A DNA stretch of 64,000 nt, from NCBI GenBank assembly GCA_014218235.1, contig CM024755.1:96886948-96950947 (forward strand). The letters run 5' to 3'. Of the stretch, positions 9,762 to 21,700 are shown one piece after another (position 1 is the stretch's first letter; the number at the start of each line of letters is the position of its first letter). The position numbers and the translations under genes are program-made. The notes under the pieces are model-generated. The model had not been told where the DNA came from, searched no databases, and saw only the letters and a list, made by a program, of their open reading frames with translations. Source of the DNA: Colocasia esculenta. Taxonomy: Eukaryota; Streptophyta; Magnoliopsida; Alismatales; Araceae.

Positions 9762-11476
9762 TCAATGGCTTTCAATGATAGGAGGATGGTTGTTGACTTC
9801 CGTCGGAGTTTCAAGCAACAGTGGCAACTCCCTTGGAATATAGTCGAAGGAAAGATTGGGGAGTTCCACTGGTAGAGTTAGAAGCAATAATGGAGGGACC
9901 ATGCCCAAAGATTGTAGAATGTTTGATAGGGAAAGGGGCATGTGCCCTTGGGTAATTAAATTCACCAAAGATTTGGCAGTGGAATGGGTGAAAACAATTT
10001 TTGTGGTTGACCCCTTCACTTGAGTGGGAATATTGACAACAAATGTGTGAGGGGTCATGAGAGCATGGAGGGTGAATTTCCCTTTGAGTATTTAGAGTTT
10101 AACATAGCTGGAAACGGGGATGATTGGCATATTTTCATATGGCCTCTTGATGGCCAAGGATGGAGGGGAGGGCTTCTGCTCAGTAAATGTGTCTGGTATG
10201 TTGACAATGACCGACATGCATGGAATATATTCTTGGATTTTAAAAAGAATGCCCAGTCCCAGGAGTTCCTTCTTCTGTTGATCTTGCTTGTCGCTCATCA
10301 AATGTTTGCACCCACTCTGTTGGACGAGGGTGGATGTGGTGGATGGAGTGGAAGGTCGTATGGCTCGTGGAGGTGTAATGGGTATGGAAGGGAGTACTTG
10401 CGCAGGTTGAATTGCCAATGGTGTTGGCGTAACGGGAGGTGTAATGATTGGTTTAATGGTGGGAGTAATGGTTGATGGAGGTTTAATAATAGGGAGTTTG
10501 GTAATAATGGGTGGTAGTGTAGAAGGGGTAGGTAAATGGCGTACAAACATGACATCGAAAGGTTCATCCTCATATCACCAGGTAGTTTCATGGAGGGGTT
10601 GGTTATTCACAATGTCAGCCCGAGCAATTGGTTCTAGTGGAGGTGGAGGTTGTTGTTATGGTGGAGGAGTACGTACGACAACGGAAGCGGGTGCAATATG
10701 GACCGTTGGAGCTTCTTCATTCATTGGGGCATTGTATGGCCCAATTGGTGATTGTTGAGTCCGAGGAGGATGGATCAGTGGACGCCTGGGTAGATGCATG
10801 TTGTAATAATGAGGTGTATATAGAGGAATACATGGAGTGGATGTTTGGTGAGGTGGATGGTGGATGGCGTCCACTGATCCATTGTACTTCGGACCTTGCT
10901 TGAATAAGTCTACGATCGGGGAGTCCATTAAATATGTCTGAATGTAACGTCCATGCTCATAGAGCTCTTCCATGGTATCAAGTTTATTCATGGCCAATAT
11001 GTGCTTGAACCTCGGAGTAGAGTTTGAAATAATGATTTTGATTTGCTCTGACTCCGAGAGCACATATTGTAATCTTGTGGCCATGGACCTCCAATGGTCA
11101 GCAAAGTGGACAAATTCCTCGTCAGGCCTCATCTTCTCGGATGCTAGATTCATGATTGAGAGAGATGGGCTGACACGGTCTTTGTACCTTTGAAGGAACT
11201 TCTTATGCAAGACACGGAAGTCCTCTGCCTCTCTTGGCTCTAGTGATTAGAACCATTCAAGTGCAGGGCCGTCAAGAGATTTTCTAAATAAATATGTCAG
11301 AGTAATGGGACCATGTTGCCAATGTGAAGACTCAGAGAAATTCTTTGATATGAATGTAAGGATTGCCCATGCCATTGTACAGTCGGTACGACGGCATCTC
11401 TGAGGGATGTATATGAATTTTAGGGAGAGCCGGCATGGCGGCAATGGGGTCACCCGTGGAGTTGAGTGTTTTTGGA
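9762..11476 (-). pseudogene. Tat-like gypsy gag (and downstream) remnant
   Basis: On the minus strand, 11453-11247 and 11210-10656 give a capsid-like gag: 'HWQHGPITLTYLFRKSL', 'ALEWF', then 'RYKDRVSPSLSIMNLA', 'FADHWRSMATRLQY' and 'DTMEELYEHGRYIQTYL'. A stop follows 'LEWF' near 11246. A proline-rich segment (10550-10300) and a weakly protease-like stretch (10058-9762) follow in shifted frames; I cannot assign the latter with certainty. The gag type resembles the Tat/Ogre lineage rather than the Tekay elements around it. No zinc knuckle is visible. The N-terminus is cut at 11477 by LTR-H. Confidence 0.7.
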
Positions 11477-12949
11477 TGTAATGACCCGACCTCCCGAACC
11501 TCTGCCAGGGACCCTGAAGTTCATGCTGCCACCCACGGATCCGAAGACCCAGAAGGGTTAGAAGAATAGTCTAGTAAGATATGTACTGAATTTAAATAAC
11601 TATAACAAGATATATAGTTGTACAACGTGTCCCAATTAAAAGCACAGGTACAAGAAGAAAGGTGTAGTCCTTAAGGGGCATACCCCAAGAACTTGCAAAG
11701 TACATCTCTCAACTCACTCAAGTACAAGAGCTCACAACACTTGCTCTCACTGTTGCTGACAACACACGATGCCACAGCTGCCTCCACAACTCGTCCGATA
11801 CTGAGCTCCCGTGACAACAAGCTCCTAGTTGAATGGAGTAGGGGGGTAAGCCTCACGAACAAGGCCCAGTAAGGATTACTAGTTCGTCACCGTCCAGAGC
11901 AGCAGGAACTCCGACAATAGGAAACTACACTAGAAAGCCGTAAAGTGAGGAACACCTACAGCAGGGTACGACTAAGCAGCAGAATAGAGAATAACGCCAC
12001 AACCAACAATCAAGGTCGGGCCACACATGACTCCTACAGAAACCAACGGAGTCAGGCACAAACACATAAACAAGTCTTGATACGCCCGTCGAGATAGGGG
12101 TCTCATGGAGACCACAAAGCAACCACGTGAGAAGGACGTCTCACCACAAGCACGGCCACTTCAGACCTCCACAAGGTCGAGGGCCCACAAGCAGAACCAC
12201 CCCGGACCCCGGACACACCGCGAGGTTGGGAAACCACACACGCCGGTGCCACCACGGACTGGCACCAGGTAACGGGACTGTGGAACCGAGAGAACACCAA
12301 AGTGGAAACTACCAGAAGTATGGGCCGACAAGGCCAAAACAACAATGCCCACTGAAGCTAGACACGGCCAGGCTACAACCACCGTGCAGGCTAGGGCAAC
12401 AAGTCGCACTAGGAAACGTCGTGAGGAAACGTCGTCACAAGAACAGCAACAAAGCCACCGCCATTTGCAGCTAAGAGGACACGCCATCCAAACCCTCTCC
12501 ACTCACCAGCTGGCTCTCGCCTCTAACCTCCCCGAGAGAACGAGGCAGAGCCTCCACAGAACACATAAATGCATGCAACACCGCAGCCTAGCCAGACTAC
12601 GGTCCCACGCCCGGCCTCTCTAAGTCGTTTCGGGGCCACAAAGAGCGAGGCAATGAGACAAGGGACTGCCTAGGCTGCGCTGGGAAGAGAATCTACTCAA
12701 CGACCTCGACGTCCCACCCCAAACAAGAGAGCTCTACAAACGACTTGGTGTCACTGTGCAAACCTCGTTTTCCCCTCCGCTTTAGAGTCTGCCAACTCGA
12801 CTGCCAACTCGAGCACACTCATAGCCCAGAGCACTCCCTCAACAAGCTCCCGAGGATGGGGGTCCCAGGCAATGGAGACAACCTCTAAACGGGACAAGCC
12901 CTCAAACGCCAAGCATCGAGCGAACAGGCGGGACAAGCACAACAAAAAC
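11477..12949 (-). mobile_element. Partial gypsy LTR, family A (LTR-H)
   Basis: The minus-strand LTR end lies at 11477 (plus strand TGTAATGACCC). Homology to LTR-D and LTR-F is continuous through the 'gcatacccc' motif (about 11680), the 'gtaagcctc' motif (about 11850) and the GCGGAGGGGAAAAC region (about 12765-12785). The upstream (U3) part is missing: at about 12950 the sequence switches to the coding exon of an antisense PMD gene. One edge cuts the Tat gag and the other truncates the PMD gene. Confidence 0.65.
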
Positions 12950-13845
12950 CACGAGGGATGACCTCCGCTCAACGGGCAACCCTAGTAGTCGCTCAGCTAT
13001 CTTGTGATAGCAGGGATATGTGAACCCGCTCACGGGTCTCCCATACACTCGGAGACCTGTGATCCGGCTCACGTCTTCCAGACTGGGGATCATGTGCCCC
13101 CAATGGAATACGAAGGCCATCGCCTCCGTATCCCATCGGCTCCTCAGAGCCTGGGTCAGAGCCAGGTCCGTCCTCATTCGCTCCATGTGGAGCACCTCCC
13201 CGAACCCCATCTCCTCTAATCTGTCTCTCTGGAAAGCGGGGAAGGCAATGAAAACGGCTAAAACTAAGGTCCAAGAAACCCTAATCCGCATATCACCCTG
13301 CAAGCACAAGATTTAAAAAAAAAAGGAAAAGTTCATCATTTTTCCTGTCCTCGATCATTGTCGCGACTTCTTTCAAGGTCGCGACCTTGTCGTGGCGGCC
13401 CGATGCGTCGCGATCATGACGCGACGCGTCATCTTGTAGCGACAAGGTCGCGGCGTTGATAGCCACCACGACATCTGGTATCGTGGCGGGTCGCAATGCC
13501 ACGTTCTCAGGGCCGGACGGGCCGGAACCCCTTTTGTCCGATCCTCCTTTCTCTGGGCATCTTGCCCTACATTTGCCCTCCAGGGGCTCCGTGCGACTGT
13601 CCTATGCCATCATTCAAGGATTTAGGGGATCGAATCTTACCGATTTCATCGCTTTCTTCTTCTTCTTCCTCGCCGTTTCAACACTCTCAACCAGGACCTC
13701 CGGCACCGTCTCCAGCTCCATCACGACGTCCTCCATCTCCTCCTCCTCCTCTCGGACAGTCTCCGCACGGCGGCAGGAGCTCCGTCGATCCGCTTGGCGT
13801 TTCCTCCTCGAGGATCCCTCGCCGGACTCCCGTCCTCCTTCCATG
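12950..13845 (-). pseudogene. PMD2: truncated plant-mobile-domain gene
   Basis: Exon 1 is 13845-13641: ATG at 13845, then a basic/acidic N-terminus with runs of E and K. A canonical donor GTAAG (13640-13636) begins a 343-base intron ending TTGCAG at 13298. Exon 2 runs from 13297 to about 12950 and keeps phase 0. It carries a clear plant mobile domain start: 'RSRWDTEAMAFVF', then 'HMIPSLEDVSRITGL' and 'VYGRPVSG'. The frame then runs into LTR-H ('VVFVVLVPP' is LTR sequence), so most of the domain is lost. Upstream of the ATG is pyrimidine-rich leader-like DNA. PMD proteins are found as transposon passengers and as host silencing factors. Here the gene is head-to-tail with PMD1. Confidence 0.72.
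13365..13490. repeat. GTCGCGAC hairpins inside the PMD2 intron
   Basis: Repeated GTCGCGAC, GTCGTGGC and GCGACGCG motifs face each other across 10-20 bases. They lie wholly within the intron predicted for PMD2 and match the hairpins at 13985-14110, 15976-16090, 17330-17480 and 18285-18365. This ties the whole block together as one element family. Confidence 0.6.
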
Positions 13846-13984
13846 CCGGATCTTCGCGCTTTGGGATTGTTTAAGAAAGAGAATGAGGGAGGAAGAGAGA
13901 GCTCGCCAAGGGGTTCGAAATCGCCAAAGGGGGTTTGCTCTGGGATTTTGAAACTGGGAAAGAGGGAAAGGGGAAGGGCGGTTC

Positions 13985-14280
13985 GCTTTTGAAGGGGGTC
14001 GGCTTCTGTCGCGACGTATCGGGACGTCGCGTCCTGGTCGCGACACGAAAGGTCATCGCGACTATGTCGCGACTTCCCGACGCGTCGCGACAATAAAGGC
14101 GGCGTCACTAACCATCGCGACTTAACCCGAAACCAGTTTTCCTTGCGAAAAAATCTTGTTTATTCATTCAAAATCAAGTTTCTTACATTCCCTAATGTTT
14201 ATAAAATCAAATAAGAGTCAAATCCTCCTCCTAGTTACCATCTCATGACTACAATCAATCAATTCCTATCAATCAAATAA
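13985..14280. repeat. Hairpins and spacer between PMD genes
   Basis: About 14008-14110 holds dense GTCGCGAC-type inverted repeats. The remaining 170 bases to the PMD1 stop are AT-rich with no gene, and presumably hold the PMD1 3' untranslated region and the PMD2 upstream region. Confidence 0.55.
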
Positions 14281-15737
14281 TCAAAAGGTCCCCGCCGCTG
14301 GCCGGATCTTCTTCAGCGCCTCGAGGTACTCTTCAATCACGTCTTTGTCCTCCTCAACCTCAGCTTGGACGTGACCCATCATACTCGCTTCCCAATGCAC
14401 GATGGCGCTGCGCACATCGAGCTCATCTTGTCGATCCCCCCTCTTCCTCTTTTGGATCGGCGGAAAGTGCGAGAGGATTGGAAGCACTGTACGAGCCACG
14501 CCACATTGAAGGTAGCACCGATCCGGGTTGTACAACACCAGTGCGTCATTGCCGATCAGCCGTAGAGCCAGTCCGGTGCTCTGTGCGAAGTGGATCGTCC
14601 GCCCATGCATGAACCGGGGACGCATGTCAAATCCCGCTGTAGTGAGTTTCCGGAGGTAATCGCGCCACGCTTTCACCCCTTTCACTTGTGCTGTCTTGCA
14701 CCAAACCCGGGTGGGCATGTGGAGAGGCCCACCCACGTAAGCCAAGGGATGGTTGAGCATGGACTTGCACTCTGTGGTCAGAACATCCATCGCCCGGAAT
14801 TGGATATGCACCCCCATCCACAGCTCAAGGGCGACGATAGAACCGAAGAAGGGTCCTCCCATAGCTGCAGAAGTTAATCCGACATATAGAAATCCCAAGA
14901 CGGCTTGCCCGATGGTCATACCTTCAAAGATAGAGTCCACGATGTCGAGATTGGCAAAAGAAATCACCCCATCCGTTGTAGGGAAGAGAATGACCCCGCA
15001 TATACAAATCGCAGCCGCCTTGGCAATGGCATGAAAGTTGCGCGTCTTGCGTTTGCATTGCGAAGTAATCCACTGGACAATAGGAAGTAAGTAGGCGTGT
15101 GTCCTGCTCGTCATGGACCGCAGATCTTCCTTCTTCTTGGTGATCTCCGAGAGAATGCTCCATGAGTTAATGGGCTCCGTGGTGTGCGATATCACCAATT
15201 CCTCGCCTCGTTCATATCGCGGAAGGCCGAGCATTGCCTCCAACTCCTCCAGGAGAATAGTGGCTTCGAAGGTCGAGAAAACGAATGTGTGAGTTTGCGG
15301 ATGCCACAGCTCCGTTAGCGCCGTAACACTTTCCCACACGTGTACGATCTTATCGTACTTCTTGGCAAGCACCACAACAGTGCTCAACCCCCACTCTTTC
15401 AAATGACTGAGGGAGGTGGGAGGCAGCAATTCCAGCATCGGGGAGAGCCAAGGAAGCTTGGAAAATCGCCTATGGCCAGGTAAGATCTAGAAGGAAGAAA
15501 GAGAAAGGGAATGTGAGAGCAAGAAGGAGCAGAACAGAGCAAACAAAAAAAAACAGGGGAGATAGTGCAGAAATTACAGAAGTTAAGAAGAAAGGGACTT
15601 ACTTGAAGATCCGGGCGCATGCAAATATGCCCCGGAACGGCGCTCAGCGGTTGGAGATCGAAGTAAGACTCCATTGCAACCTTCTGGCCGGAGTACGGAG
15701 GTATCTCCTCCTGGAAAGCGGAGAAACCCCTCTTCAT
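14281..15737 (-). CDS. PMD1: intact two-exon PMD-like protein
   Basis: Exon 1 is 15737-15603 (45 codons) and exon 2 is 15486-14281 (401 codons plus stop), giving 446 residues. The intron (15602-15487, 116 bases) has donor GTAAGT and acceptor TTCTAG, keeps phase 0 and is pyrimidine-rich before the acceptor. The start is the first ATG after a TATA box. Residues about 100-135 hold 'LWHPQTHTFVF' and 'LEELEAMLGLP', the hallmark of plant-mobile-domain or related (DUF7745-like) proteins. A hydrophobic 'AAAICICGVILFP' segment follows mid-protein. A basic 'KRKR' (about 391-394) precedes an acidic, probably helical tail. It is antisense to the Tat-type LTR at 17103, as expected for extra antisense ORFs known in Tat elements. 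No stop or frameshift is seen, unlike almost everything around it. A domesticated host gene is the alternative. The biochemical function is unknown. Confidence 0.75.
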
Positions 15738-15820
15738 CCTTGCAAAACAGAGAAAAATCTGCAAATCTGGAAGAAGAGAGAAGAGAGGAGTTTAGCTGTG
15801 GGATTAGCTCCCCTAAGCCC

Positions 15821-15830
15821 TCTATTTATA
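15821..15830 (-). promoter_or_regulatory. TATA box of PMD1
   Basis: On the minus strand TATAAATAGA lies about 85 bases before the PMD1 ATG at 15737, the right distance for a TATA box, start site and short leader. Confidence 0.6.
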
Positions 15831-15975
15831 GACTTTGGAGGGGTGCAATCCCTCTCTAATCCTGCACTTAAGAGTTAGAGTAAGAGTGGGAGTGTTTAAG
15901 GAGTCCTAGTGTCATTCTAAGTGTCTTAGAATATGGATAAACTTGAGTCTTTTCCATTTTCTGAGCTCTGTCTGA

Positions 15976-16090
15976 GTCGCGACGCCACGATGCGCCGCGA
16001 CCATGTCGCGACGCCACGATGCGCCGCGACCATGTCGCGACGCTACGATACGTCGCGACTATGTCACGGCGACAATGAACGTCGCCTTCA
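15976..16090. repeat. Four tandem 29-base hairpin units
   Basis: Units start at 15976, 16005, 16034 and 16063, exactly 29 bases apart. Each begins GTCGCGAC (GTCACGGC in the last) and closes with GCGCCGCGAC or CGTCGCGAC, so each unit folds on itself. The copies diverge progressively to the right. They lie about 150 bases upstream of the PMD1 TATA box. Confidence 0.85.
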
Positions 16091-16983
16091 TGCTTAATGT
16101 ATTGTATTGTTTTTGTTCTCTATAATCTTTCTTATGTTGCTTGACTGTGTTCATGTTTCTATGTTTATTTTCCTTGTTTGATTGTCAAAACGAAAAACAG
16201 AAAACAAAAAAAATCTAAAAAGGAAACCCAAAAGAAGCCATCACAGGTAAGTCAGGTAAGTATCTCTTTCTCTACTCCTTGCATTACTATATGGTATTTT
16301 AGCTATTATATCGCTTCAAGGACCGGCTGGTTCTCGATGTGCTCTGGGATTTGAGTTCCCCTTTACCAAAAACAGTGATGATCTAGGCGCACATTGTTAA
16401 TCGTCGGATAGACCGTTAAGTTGAGTAAGTTCGGGGACGATAGATTCAGGCCTGCACTGCGGTTGTGGGTAGTCTCTTGACCTGTTCCTATTCGGCTTAG
16501 CAATATTATCCTTGATATATTTTCTATTTTCTCTTTTCTTTGCATTCGTTTTGATGATTTCTTTTATTTTAGCCCAGCATGCATCATGTAGGACTTTGAG
16601 CTTTCCCGACTCATTCAAACATGAAATCCAATTCCACTCCGAATCGGAAGGTTTGCCTCCGAGTAGGTTGTTCCCGTCAGTTTGACAAGATTTTCCCTAT
16701 ATGGATTTCCTATCAAATTTTCATCCCATTCATTTGATCTGTTTTGGTTGAGAACCGCTCCCAGGACAGAGTCATGAGTTACCTGCCTGGCACGCACATG
16801 TCCCTCCAAAGCGAAACCTGCAGGCCAATCGGCTAGGGTACCTCTCAATCGAGGGGTTGATCGTCCTCTTCTTTTCTTCCTCTCGTCCAGACTCGTGTTC
16901 ATCTTTGCATCATGCTCCAGCAGCAGACTCGGGACTTTCTTGAAGATTCCAGTTGCCTGTTGGTTAGACCGGGTGTCTCTTTA

Positions 16984-17092
16984 CCTTGGCTTCCACTTTT
17001 CAGTCTACTCAGCGCCATATCCGCTCCGCCATCATTCCATGAACGACTCCGCTCCATCTTCACTTCGCTCCCCTGCAAAGTGGAAGCCAAGG
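16984..17092. repeat. Perfect 16-bp inverted repeat at the LTR border
   Basis: CCTTGGCTTCCACTTT (16984-16999) is exactly complementary to 17077-17092, with a 77-base loop. The right arm merges into the polypurine tract just before the LTR start at 17103. Confidence 0.85.
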
Positions 17093-17102
17093 AGGGGCAA
17101 TC
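17088..17102 (+). promoter_or_regulatory. Polypurine tract of Tat-like element
   Basis: CAAGGAGGGGCAATC immediately precedes TGTAGACACCC. A purine-rich tract next to a TG start is the expected second-strand primer site. Confidence 0.5.
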
Positions 17103-17329
17103 TGTAGACACCCGATTCCGACTAATGGGTTGAGCAATATTTAATGTTATCTTTATTAGTCCCTAATTGGTCATTCACCTTGAGCCCATCATTAGCCTCT
17201 AATTGAGCCCATTAATCCTAAAAAAAAGCCTTGAAATCCCACCCATTATCGTTTTGGGAGAGTCTTTATCCATTTAAAGTCCATATCTTTCACATAGTTG
17301 GTTGATAAATTCAAAGATAATATGATTTC

Positions 17330-17480
17330 CAAGTCGCGACGTATCGTAGCGCCGCGACTATAGTCGCGACATCTAGGGACGCCGCGACAGCCCATGCATG
17401 ATTTACGTGCATGTAGGTTCACTGTCGCGACGCCCGGACACACCGCTTCTCTAGTCGCGACCCCACGATACGCCGCGACA
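17330..17480. repeat. GTCGCGAC hairpins in the Tat-type LTR
   Basis: Facing arms GTCGCGAC/GCCGCGAC occur at about 17332-17358, 17364-17387, 17423-17445 and 17454-17480, spaced like those near the PMD genes. Confidence 0.6.
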
Positions 17481-17704
17481 CCATCTGAGCGCGCCAAAAT
17501 CCGCAACAACCTCCTATTTATCCTCCCTTTGATCAGGTGATAATCCTAGAGATTATCTCAGCCCCTTAGGGCGAGATTTTGGCCCTAGGGACTCTTTGGA
17601 GACCCCTAAGGACTCTCCCATGCAGTTTTGATGGGATTTTATCTCCCATTTTTACTTCCACCCATTTTTTAAGAGATAATATAGGATTATCTCTCTTCAG
17701 AGTC

Positions 17705-17712
17705 TATAAAAG
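17705..17712 (+). promoter_or_regulatory. TATA box of the Tat-type LTR
   Basis: TATAAAAG lies about 600 bases into the LTR and is followed by GC-richer leader-like sequence. It is a good match to a plant TATA box. Confidence 0.5.
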
Positions 17713-18284
17713 AAGGGCGCCTCCTCAAGGACGAGGAGAGCCTGATTTGACACCCCGAAGGGCTGCAAAAATCTTACCTCAAATGTTCTTAACTTGCAGC
17801 ACCCCTTCCTCCACTTTTTCTTCACATTCTTCTCCATCAAAACACATGATTTCTTCATCCATGGAGTACGGAACATGAAGAAGGCGGCTCCAGCACCTTT
17901 CAGAGGCTCGTGGACGATCCTTCAAGCCATGTCAACGCCAAGGAGTCGCCCAATGGGGCTCTTCCTCTCCTCTCCTCCCTCTCTCCTTCATTTGCATGCA
18001 TTTTATATTCCTTTTAGATAGCACATTCCTACACACACCCATGTTTTTCCTACACCCAAAGGGGTTTTAAACCCCCCCCAGGTTCGTTCCCTCCATGTTC
18101 CTCGTCTCTCTCTCATTTAAGAATGGTTACTTCACTTAATATAGTCTAACAGGGTTGTGTTTATTGTTTTTCGTTGTTTTGACAGGCATTCAAACGAAGG
18201 TCCACGAGTAGCTCTTGTTCTCTGGCCGGCCGGAGAACGGGAAGAAGGTCCACACCCAACGACTCCCGCAACAAAGAGAATGCG

Positions 18285-18365
18285 GCGGCGCGATAATAGA
18301 CGCGACGTGATTCGACGCCGCGTAATCAACATCCTCGCAGCCTCTATGGACGCCGCGACACCAGG
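18285..18365. repeat. Further GCCGCG/CGCGACG hairpins
   Basis: GCGGCGGCGCG, GACGCGACG, GACGCCGCG and GGACGCCGCGAC motifs face each other here, continuing the hairpin family of this block. Confidence 0.45.
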
Positions 18366-18774
18366 TCCGCCCCCCTTTCTCTCTCCTTTCCTAGAGTAAT
18401 TAGCCTAAGCATCTTTCTTCTTATTAGGCAATGCTCTAGGTGGCGATCACATCCTATTTTTCATGCTATCATATTTGATATTCATGTTTGTGTTGAGGGG
18501 GGTACAATCCCTGTGATTACACTATGCATCGCGTTAAGGACCTTAACGCAAAGGGTCAATGCCCTGTGACAAGAACCCATCCCCTAGGGACACCATGACA
18601 ACCCAACAGGTTGTACTAACACGTCTGCCACCCTGACAGATCTTAGACAACCAAAGCCCCAGAACACTGTCCTGACCCATTGATCGGGCAAAACAATAAG
18701 ATGCGACGAGAAAGCCAGGCGCAACAAGAACGCGACGCACAAGCTCGTCACGACAAGGATGGTTGTTGCGAAGG

Positions 18775-21700
18775 TGTGACGACCCTCATTATACCGGTAC
18801 GGTAATACCAACCCACGTCGGTATAGCAAGAGTCCTCACAGTGGGACATTTACCCAAACGATACGTACAGCTGAGATACACGCGAATATACAATAGAGTA
18901 GCGGAAGTAAAAGACAACAGTCTCCATTCATTCATCATCCACATTAAACATACATGCAATTCGCAATTAGCAAAAAGGAACTAAAGTTCACATAAATTAA
19001 ATATCTGAAATGGAAATACAATTGTCCACGCTTTTACATTCTTTTCATAGTACTCTAATACAATGTTCGAATTACATACTCAGGAAACACACAAATCTCA
19101 AGAAACTCCAAAGCTAGCTAGTCTCCGCGCTCGGAGTCCGTCTCCACCGTCTACTCCAACGGTGCCGTGTCACCAACTATACCTGTACGCCGAAGCAAGG
19201 AGTGAGTCCAAGGACTCAGCAAGCAACACTACTCATGATATACACGTACAAGTCCTAGTGGTTTCTACATGCACATTTACAATTTGCAACACATAGCATG
19301 CTAGTCAATTCAAGTTTCAACCTATCATGAACGTTTTACAATTTTATACATGGATCATGCTTTCAGATTTCTAAGAATAAAATTCACCTATCACATGCTC
19401 TCTATTCAATTTACTCATGAAACTTTAATCTTTAAAGAACTAGGACATGAGAGCTGCCAACATGAACAATTTTACATACATGAAAGGGGAACACAATTAG
19501 CATGGATTTCACATGTCCTTAAGTGCATACATAACCTTTTCACATGCTTTAGGTTGCTGATTTCACATGGTTTAACGTCTGTAAACCTATACATGAAAGC
19601 TACAATATTGCATAAAACATATCATGTGTTCAAACAATCATGCTATCTTTTGCCCGTTTTCACCAATTATCCCTAACATGGATTCTAGACATCTTTGCAC
19701 ATAATAACATGATGATAATAACATAAATTCACTGATTTCACATGCTTTCAGATTTGTCTCACATGGGTTTCAATAACATATCTTCACATTTTGAGTTTCA
19801 CATTTTCTTTACACAAGTTTCCGCTTTCACATAGTTACACTTTACACATTCACATTGTCACTTACACATTTACACATGGACACATACACTTTACACATTT
19901 CACATTACACATTTTAGGTGCCGTGACACATAGTCCAAACCACCAAAGAAGGACATATACACATCACATTACACATAGACGCCATCTAGGCATTCCAATG
20001 GTGACTCTTGGACTGCGCAGACCAGGAGAACAAGTCTCCACCCTAACCAGTGGTACTTGTCCACCTCCAGGATTTCCCCCTAATGCCCTTAGGGTCACTT
20101 ACACATTGAACTTTCTCAGGGGGACTTTTCCCTGATACAGCTTCACTGCCCTCTACGGAAGCAGTGTCACATTGGCACAGTTAAACATTTATACATTTAC
20201 CGTTTTACACATGGTTTGACACTTCACACTTTTCATCACATTCACTTTCTCACTCACATGCACATCTCTGTTTTTCCTAACATAGTACTACAGAATTTCA
20301 GGAGTTTAACACACAGGAGTTTTCACTAATCAAGTTGGTTTTAGACAATAACTAATCACATTACGGTAATATACGTAGATTATCACATTTCACATGAAAA
20401 TACATAACTTTTTATTTACTTATCCAAATGACCTAAAATTTTAACCACATGCTGTTTTCGGGTTCAAGATCATACACTCAAAGTTTCAGATTTTTCTGAG
20501 CTAAATAGAATTTACAAAAAATAAAACACATATTTAGCATACTATTCACAACTTAAGTTAACATGAGGGTTTAAACATATCCTGCAAATTGCCACTTACT
20601 GTTTTAAACAGAGGCTACTAAAATATGCATGATTTGAGAATACAAAATTTCCCTAAATCATACATCTATGGATTTCACCACAACCATTCTTGCATGCTTT
20701 TATTTTACCGAGCCGAATTTATTAGCAATTTACACAAGCATGGATAATTTACCAAAATTGCAAACACATATACTGACCCACTAATCTACATGATCAGACC
20801 AAAACCAAGACATTCATACTAATCCTAATCATGAACAAGGATTTGCAAGATTATCTACAAGTCATGCTCACAAGTTTAAAGGGGTACAATTATCCTACAT
20901 TTACCATCACGCATCACACTCATTCACACACCACATTTGATAATATACTTAGAGTATAGGATTACCATATATCCTCATCACGGAAAACATACCGAAATTA
21001 ATGTATAAGAAGGACAGAACAGCTCACTGTTCTGTCCAGAGGAACTTGGCGATGGTCTCTGGCCGTTGACTTGGAGTCGGCGACAGGGCCGATGGACGCC
21101 AAGCATGATCTGGGCGTCCAGGGACCTTGCCGTCAAGCCAGGTCTGTGCAGAAACACAGACCCGAGCTCTCAAACTTGGGTGAATGGGAGGGTCTAGGAC
21201 TCGAGGAAAAATCCATAAAAATAGCAAAACCGACCTAGACTCATACGGGGACACCATGGATAGGTCACTTGCCTTTCAAAAATTCTTCCAAAGGATTTAG
21301 GGTGTTGGTGAAGCCCTCCTTGGGCTGTCCCAAGAAGTGCAGAACTCCCTCCAAACGATCTCTCCTCCGGGCTCCTGGATGATCTCCACGCCGAGGGGAT
21401 GTCGGGGAAGCCTCCTCCTTTGATCCAGCTACCTTCTTGAAGCAGTAGATCTCTGGATCAAGCTCCAGGGGGGTCGGATTTGTGGGTGCTAAGAGGGGTT
21501 TTTCTCATAGACTTTCTCTAGGGTTTTCTTTCTCACTTTTTCTCCTCTTGCAAGGTGAAGGGAGAAGTGGGGAGAGCCATTTCGGGTTCAGACCTAAAGA
21601 GAGTCTCTCTCCCACTCACCAGGCTGATTTGACAGCCTTCAGAGCCGTTGGGGGCAACCCCCAATGGTTGGCTTGCCTTGTTTCAGAAGCTTGCAGCTCT

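Larger units (their letters stand above)
16091..17102. other. Non-coding stretch before the Tat-type LTR
   Basis: No gene is recognised. It contains an A-rich tract (16185-16230), pyrimidine-rich segments and, at its right end, an inverted repeat overlapping a polypurine tract. It is best read as the untranslated 3' part of the internal region of a plus-strand Tat-like element. Confidence 0.5.
17103..18774 (+). mobile_element. Tat-type LTR (3' end uncertain)
   Basis: The start TGTAGACACCC after a polypurine tract is typical of Tat/Ogre LTRs. It contains hairpins (17330-17480, 18285-18365), a TATA box at 17705 and leader-like sequence with a TTTTGACAG acceptor-like site near 18178-18186. The right end is not defined and may lie before LTR-C at 18775. 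No second copy of this LTR is in the window, so the full element cannot be delimited. Confidence 0.5.

Noticed and set aside
19790..19930. CACATTT-rich stretch as a satellite or telomere-like repeat
   Set aside because: Low-complexity drift within LTR-C; similar stretches sit at the same place in the Gy2 LTRs and no fixed unit is seen.
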